Below, one piece after another: positions 59,846-63,301 of a stretch of 63,301 bases of DNA. Position numbers and translations under genes: made by a program. The notes under the pieces are model-generated. The model ran no database searches and had not been told where the DNA came from. It saw only the letters and a program-made list of their open reading frames with translations. Origin of the DNA: DATATV01 sp035551355 (GTDB lineage: Bacteria > Actinomycetota > Actinomycetes > Mycobacteriales > Pseudonocardiaceae); NCBI GenBank assembly GCA_035551355.1, contig DASZNF010000093.1:1-63301 (forward strand), given 5' to 3'. Each line of letters begins with the position of its first letter. The first letter of the stretch is position 1.

Positions 59846-62800
59846 GTGGAATTCCGAATAATCGGCCCGATAGGCGTGCGGATGAACGGTGCGCCGGTGC
59901 GCCTGAATTCGATCAAAGTACGCGGGTTGCTCGGGATCCTGCTGTGGCGATCGGGGCAGCGCGTGTCCGTCAAAACCCTCATGGAAGGGCTTTGGGGCGA
60001 GTCCGATGCGGATCCGAGCAAAGTATTGCACCCCAACATCAGCAGGCTGCGTCGAATCGTCCGCGCGTTCGAGCCGCCGCTGACCGTCGACCGGGACGTC
60101 AACGCCTACCGGCTGCCCGCCGACCCGAACACCGTTGACTACCACCGATTTCTGCACCTGACCATGCAGGCGCGACAGGCGTTGCAGAAGGGCGACCGCA
60201 AGCACGCGATTGCCCTGTACAACACGGCGCTACCGCTGTGGCAGGGCGAGTTATTGGCGGATCTGCAGACACCGTGGGCAGAGCGGTTGCGCGCACAGGT
60301 GGACCAAAAGGACCGGCTGGCCGCGTTCTACGGACTGTTCCAGACCGTGCTGGAGCTGGGCGACTACGAGGTGGCCGAGCATGGCCTGAAGTCGGTGGTC
60401 GGCGAGTACGAGACGGACGAAACCCTGGCGCGACTGTGGATGCAGACCATCGCGGAGACCCGCGGCCCGGACTACGCGATCAACCATTTCAGGGCGTTCG
60501 CCAAACACCTGTGGGACGAGCTGGGCGAGCGGCCGCGCCAGGATCTCGTTGACCTGTATCAGGAACTCAGCAAACGCAAGGCGCCGGTCGCACAGCCGAC
60601 CACTCCGGCCGACGACTGGCCGGCACCCCACCAGCTCCCTCGCCCCATCGCCATGTTCACCGGCCGCGACCAGCAACTGGCCAATTTGGACGAATTGATC
60701 GCGAACACCACCGCGCCACCGGTCATCGCCATATCCGGACCGCCGGGAGTCGGCAAGACCACCTTCGCCATTCACTGGGCAAGCGGGCAACTCCACAATT
60801 TTCCGGATGGCGACCTGTTCGTCGACCTGGCCGGGCACGGACCGACCGATCGGCTCACCGCTACCGAGGTGCTGGCAAAATTCCTCATTTCCGTGGGTTT
60901 CTCCGCAGAACATCTTCCGGCCGAGGAAAGCAGACGAACCCAATTATTGCGCCGCGCACTGGAAGGACGGCGACTTCTTGTCGTACTGGATAATGCCCTC
61001 GACTCGGCACATATCCGGCCAATCCTGCCCGGCCTCGGCTCCAACCCGGTCCTCATCACCGGGCGGCAGGAACTGCGCAGCCTCGCCCTCGGCGCGGAGG
61101 TCTACTCAGTTCGGCTGCCCGAACTCGCCCGGGACGAGTCGGTCCGGTTGCTCGACCGGCGGATCAGCGGTGCGCGGGACCAGATCCGGCAGAACGCGAT
61201 CTACGATCTGGCCGCGCTGTGCGGCGATCTGCCGCTGGGACTACAAATCGCCGCCGAGCGCATCGCCGCCGCACCGAGCGTGCCGATTCGCGAACTCGTC
61301 GACGAGTTACGCGAGCGTCGGGAGTTGCTGCTGGACGAGGGCATGCACGAGGACAGCGACACAGACACACTGCGGGTGGTGTTCGGCTGGTCCATAGCCG
61401 CCCTACCGACCGAGATCGGCCGGTTCTTCACCCGGCTCGGGCTGTTTCCCGGCACCCGGTTCAGCACGCCCGCCACTGCGGCGCTCGCCGGACTGCCGGT
61501 CGCGGAGGCGGAACGGATATTGCTGCGCCTGCATGGAGCAAGCCTGTTGGAGCGCCAGGACAAGTCACGCTTCCGGGTGCACGATCTGATTCACCTGTTC
61601 GCTCGCGAATCGGTGGCCACCGAACCGGTCGACGTGCAGACCGCCGCGGTGCGCCGGCTCCTGGATTGGTACCTGGCCAGCCTGCTGAACGCGTTGCGCC
61701 ACGTCGATCCGCCCGGCCCGGAGATTCCGGAGGTGCTCGACCCGGCCACGACGCCGCTGGTGTTCGACGATCACGACACCGCGCTCAACTGGTGCATCGC
61801 CGAACACCAGAACATGCTCAACATCAGTGATCTTGCCGCCGAGTACCGGTTCTGGGAACACGCCTGGCGCACCGTGTCCGAGTTCATCGAGGTGCTGAAT
61901 CGGACAACGGACCCACATCTCCAGGTGCCGATCCAGGAAAGGGCCCTCAAAGCTGCGATCAGGGATGGGAACCGCCGCGGGATCGCCGACCTGCTGAACA
62001 ACCTCGGCACAACGCTACTTCAGCTGGCAAAATACGATGACGCAGCCAAAAAATTCGACGAAGCTCGGGAAATTAATCACGACATAGGCGCAGTGGACGC
62101 CGAATCCATTTGCATCATGAATAGCGGCACTACGGCGATGCGGCGTGGACAATACGCCGACGCACTGAGGCGGTTTCGAGTTGCGATCCAGCTCTTCGAA
62201 AGGCTCGATTTCACCGCCGGCCGAGCGCACGTGAACCAGCGGATCGGTGACACCTACCGTCTCATGGGCCGCCTCGATGAAGCCGCGAACCATTACGGCA
62301 TCGCCCTGAAGATGCGTGAAGCACTGGTCAGCCCTCGCAGCCTCGGGGAGAGCTGGACAGCGGTTGGTTCACTGACACTCGCTCGCGGCGATCCCGAGCT
62401 CGCCATTCGCCAGCTACACAATGGATTGTCGTTGCACCGACACACGCGTGATGAGCTCGGCCTGGCCAGAACGCTCCAATGCCTGGCTGAAGCACACTAC
62501 CTTGTTCATGAATACGAGCAAGCGTCCACATGCGCCAACGAATCCGCTGAGCACTATCGTAGAATCGCGGACCAGCGCGGCGAATCCCTCAGCCATGACT
62601 TACAGGCACAGGCGGATTATCAACTCGGAAACAATGAGTCGGCCAAGGATCTCTGGGCGCTCGCGGTGACAACACTCCGCCGACTCGACGACCCGGCCGC
62701 CGACAAGGTGGCGCAGCACATGAATGCCGCGCACCTTGTCGAGCAGGCGCTCCCTGACCAAAGGGCGAAAAATTCAGGAAAAACGAAAGGAGCTGAAACA

Positions 62801-62857
62801 ACTCTCAGAGGAACAACCCGAGGACACCGCGTGGCGTTCCGGGCACAACCCGACTAG
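59846..62857 (+). CDS. SARP-family regulator with NB-ARC and TPR domains (AfsR-like)
   Basis: A 1003-aa AfsR-type regulator. It has a winged-helix OmpR-like DNA-binding domain at 1-95 (RIIGPIGVRMNGAPVRLNSI, VLHPNISRLRRIVRAF), a BTAD domain at about 98-245 (VDYHRFLHLTMQARQALQKG), NB-ARC from about 280 (P-loop AISGPPGVGKTTFAIHWASG; LLVVLDNALDSAHIRPILPG; CGDLPLGLQIAAE) and TPR repeats at about 680-960. Three rare TTA leucine codons lie at 60251, 60944 and 61307, and the 3' third is visibly less GC-rich than its neighbours. Such proteins activate secondary-metabolite operons; the divergent three-gene operon is the nearest candidate target. GTG 59846 follows AAGGGGG. Confidence 0.9.
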   Translation: MEFRIIGPIGVRMNGAPVRLNSIKVRGLLGILLWRSGQRVSVKTLMEGLWGESDADPSKVLHPNISRLRRIVRAFEPPLTVDRDVNAYRLPADPNTVDYHRFLHLTMQARQALQKGDRKHAIALYNTALPLWQGELLADLQTPWAERLRAQVDQKDRLAAFYGLFQTVLELGDYEVAEHGLKSVVGEYETDETLARLWMQTIAETRGPDYAINHFRAFAKHLWDELGERPRQDLVDLYQELSKRKAPVAQPTTPADDWPAPHQLPRPIAMFTGRDQQLANLDELIANTTAPPVIAISGPPGVGKTTFAIHWASGQLHNFPDGDLFVDLAGHGPTDRLTATEVLAKFLISVGFSAEHLPAEESRRTQLLRRALEGRRLLVVLDNALDSAHIRPILPGLGSNPVLITGRQELRSLALGAEVYSVRLPELARDESVRLLDRRISGARDQIRQNAIYDLAALCGDLPLGLQIAAERIAAAPSVPIRELVDELRERRELLLDEGMHEDSDTDTLRVVFGWSIAALPTEIGRFFTRLGLFPGTRFSTPATAALAGLPVAEAERILLRLHGASLLERQDKSRFRVHDLIHLFARESVATEPVDVQTAAVRRLLDWYLASLLNALRHVDPPGPEIPEVLDPATTPLVFDDHDTALNWCIAEHQNMLNISDLAAEYRFWEHAWRTVSEFIEVLNRTTDPHLQVPIQERALKAAIRDGNRRGIADLLNNLGTTLLQLAKYDDAAKKFDEAREINHDIGAVDAESICIMNSGTTAMRRGQYADALRRFRVAIQLFERLDFTAGRAHVNQRIGDTYRLMGRLDEAANHYGIALKMREALVSPRSLGESWTAVGSLTLARGDPELAIRQLHNGLSLHRHTRDELGLARTLQCLAEAHYLVHEYEQASTCANESAEHYRRIADQRGESLSHDLQAQADYQLGNNESAKDLWALAVTTLRRLDDPAADKVAQHMNAAHLVEQALPDQRAKNSGKTKGAETTLRGTTRGHRVAFRAQPD

Positions 62858-62991
62858 GCCATCACGGTCTTGCCAGGCTGACAGACCGCCTGCACGACTG
62901 GGACGACGGCCGCCACACAAAGCCCCAGGCTGAGCAACAGGGCTAGGGAGGAAATGAGACGCGCGCCAGTGCGCTTGTTCGAGTGGATCAT
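62854..62991 (-). CDS. Putative small secreted or membrane peptide (45 aa)
   Basis: A 45-codon ORF: a basic start (MIHSNKRTGARLISS), a hydrophobic segment LALLLSLGLCVAAVVPVV and a short tail QAVCQPGKTVMA with one of two Cys. This looks like a signal peptide or single membrane anchor. Its TAG stop shares the CTAG palindrome with the SARP stop, so the two genes converge with overlapping stops. No good ribosome-binding site is seen at ATG 62991, so it could be non-coding. Function unknown. Confidence 0.4.
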   Translation of the reverse strand: MIHSNKRTGARLISSLALLLSLGLCVAAVVPVVQAVCQPGKTVMA

Positions 62992-63063
62992 GGCGCGGAG
63001 TCTGCCATGCCTCGGAGCGACCGGAACCAAAATCACCCCATCGGGTGACGACACAGCAATGGC

Positions 63064-63301
63064 CTAGCCCATATGACACATGCTAGCTAGTCCGTTCGGA
63101 TCATGGTCCCGAAGAGGTCGACGGTTTCGGAGGCGGCGGAGCATACGTGCGTCTTCGAAGCCGACGGCGCGGGCGGCGGCGGTCATGGTGGCGCCGTGGC
63201 CGAGTAGGTGCTCGGCCCGTTCCACGCGCAGGATTGTCTGGTACCGCAACGGGGTCAGGCCGGTGGCCTGGACGAACAGGCGGGTGGCCGTGCGCTCGCT
63301 G
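63064..63301 (-). CDS. AraC-family regulator, C-terminal HTH part (cut by the window edge)
   Basis: The last 78 codons of a gene that continues beyond the right end. SERTATRLFVQATGLTPLRY then QTILRVERAEHLLGHGATMT and AAARAVGFEDARMLRRLRNR match the second HTH of AraC/GlxA regulators (F-x-x-ATGxTPLxYxxxLRVERAxxLL, xxxAxxVGFxDxxxLRRxFRR). The usual ending shifts to RPLRDHDPNGLASMCHMG after LRRLRN, so the tail may be altered. Target and ligand cannot be judged. Confidence 0.8.
   Translation of the reverse strand, partial: SERTATRLFVQATGLTPLRYQTILRVERAEHLLGHGATMTAAARAVGFEDARMLRRLRNRRPLRDHDPNGLASMCHMG

Overview
The window comes from a very GC-rich actinomycete. GTG starts, 4-bp ATGA/GTGA gene overlaps, TAT-dependent secretion, a SARP regulator and a bc1/aa3-type respiratory operon point to Pseudonocardiales (an Amycolatopsis- or Kutzneria-like organism). 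This placement is inferred from gene content and style only. No rRNA, tRNA, CRISPR array, phage or complete insertion sequence was seen.

Layout. (1) 1-5.0 kb: small regulator/enzyme units. A TetR gene diverges from a SnoaL-like gene, a DUF5313 membrane gene is broken by a frameshift, and a MarR gene diverges from a quinone oxidoreductase plus flavin monooxygenase pair across a near-perfect palindrome. (2) 5.1-10.0 kb, minus strand: a compact respiratory operon of a 38-codon leader ORF, cytochrome b (QcrB), oxidase subunits II and I, a small membrane protein and a CtaG-like protein. The leader ORF matches the N-terminus of the formate dehydrogenase encoded 20 kb away. Subunit I lacks all three canonical proton-channel residues. 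(3) 10.2-26.5 kb: a glycan cluster with heptose supply (GmhA, a GT2-GmhB fusion, HldE), two GT9 heptosyltransferase-like proteins, UDP-glucose dehydrogenase plus UDP-glucuronate decarboxylase (UDP-xylose), an O-carbamoyltransferase, four other glycosyltransferases, a pyruvyltransferase-like protein, an SDR and an aldehyde dehydrogenase. (4) 26.6-30.0 kb: aconitase, an alpha/beta hydrolase and a DUF2795 protein. (5) 30.3-35.8 kb: formate dehydrogenase alpha, beta and NrfD-type membrane subunits. The alpha gene carries an in-frame TGA at the selenocysteine position, followed 11 nt later by a SECIS-like hairpin. (6) 35.9-39.1 kb: epimerase, SRPBCC protein and phytoene-dehydrogenase-like oxidoreductase, then an IS701-type transposase scrap. 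(7) 39.5-54.3 kb: a LuxR-family LAL regulator, a TAT-exported hydrolase coupled to a GH54 arabinofuranosidase, a TetR/hydrolase pair with a duplicated operator, and assorted enzymes ending in a GH36 alpha-galactosidase. (8) 54.5-63.3 kb: signalling genes. These are a degenerate HATPase protein, an NLR-like STAND ATPase with a RHIM-like N-terminal motif, a three-gene overlapping operon (GT-B-like protein, 73-aa protein, PfkB kinase) facing a large SARP-NB-ARC-TPR regulator, a possible small secreted peptide and the 3' end of an AraC-family gene.

How the parts connect. The formate dehydrogenase should feed electrons into the quinone pool, and the QcrB/CtaCD operon would draw on it. The shared N-terminal peptide is the only direct sequence link between the two loci. 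The glycan cluster encodes most steps from sedoheptulose-7-phosphate to an activated heptose and from UDP-glucose to UDP-xylose. It shows no polymerase, flippase or ABC exporter, so the acceptor and export route are unknown. Several short tandem duplications sit exactly on stop codons (1.9, 28.8, 48.4 and 52.1 kb), a recurrent feature of this locus.
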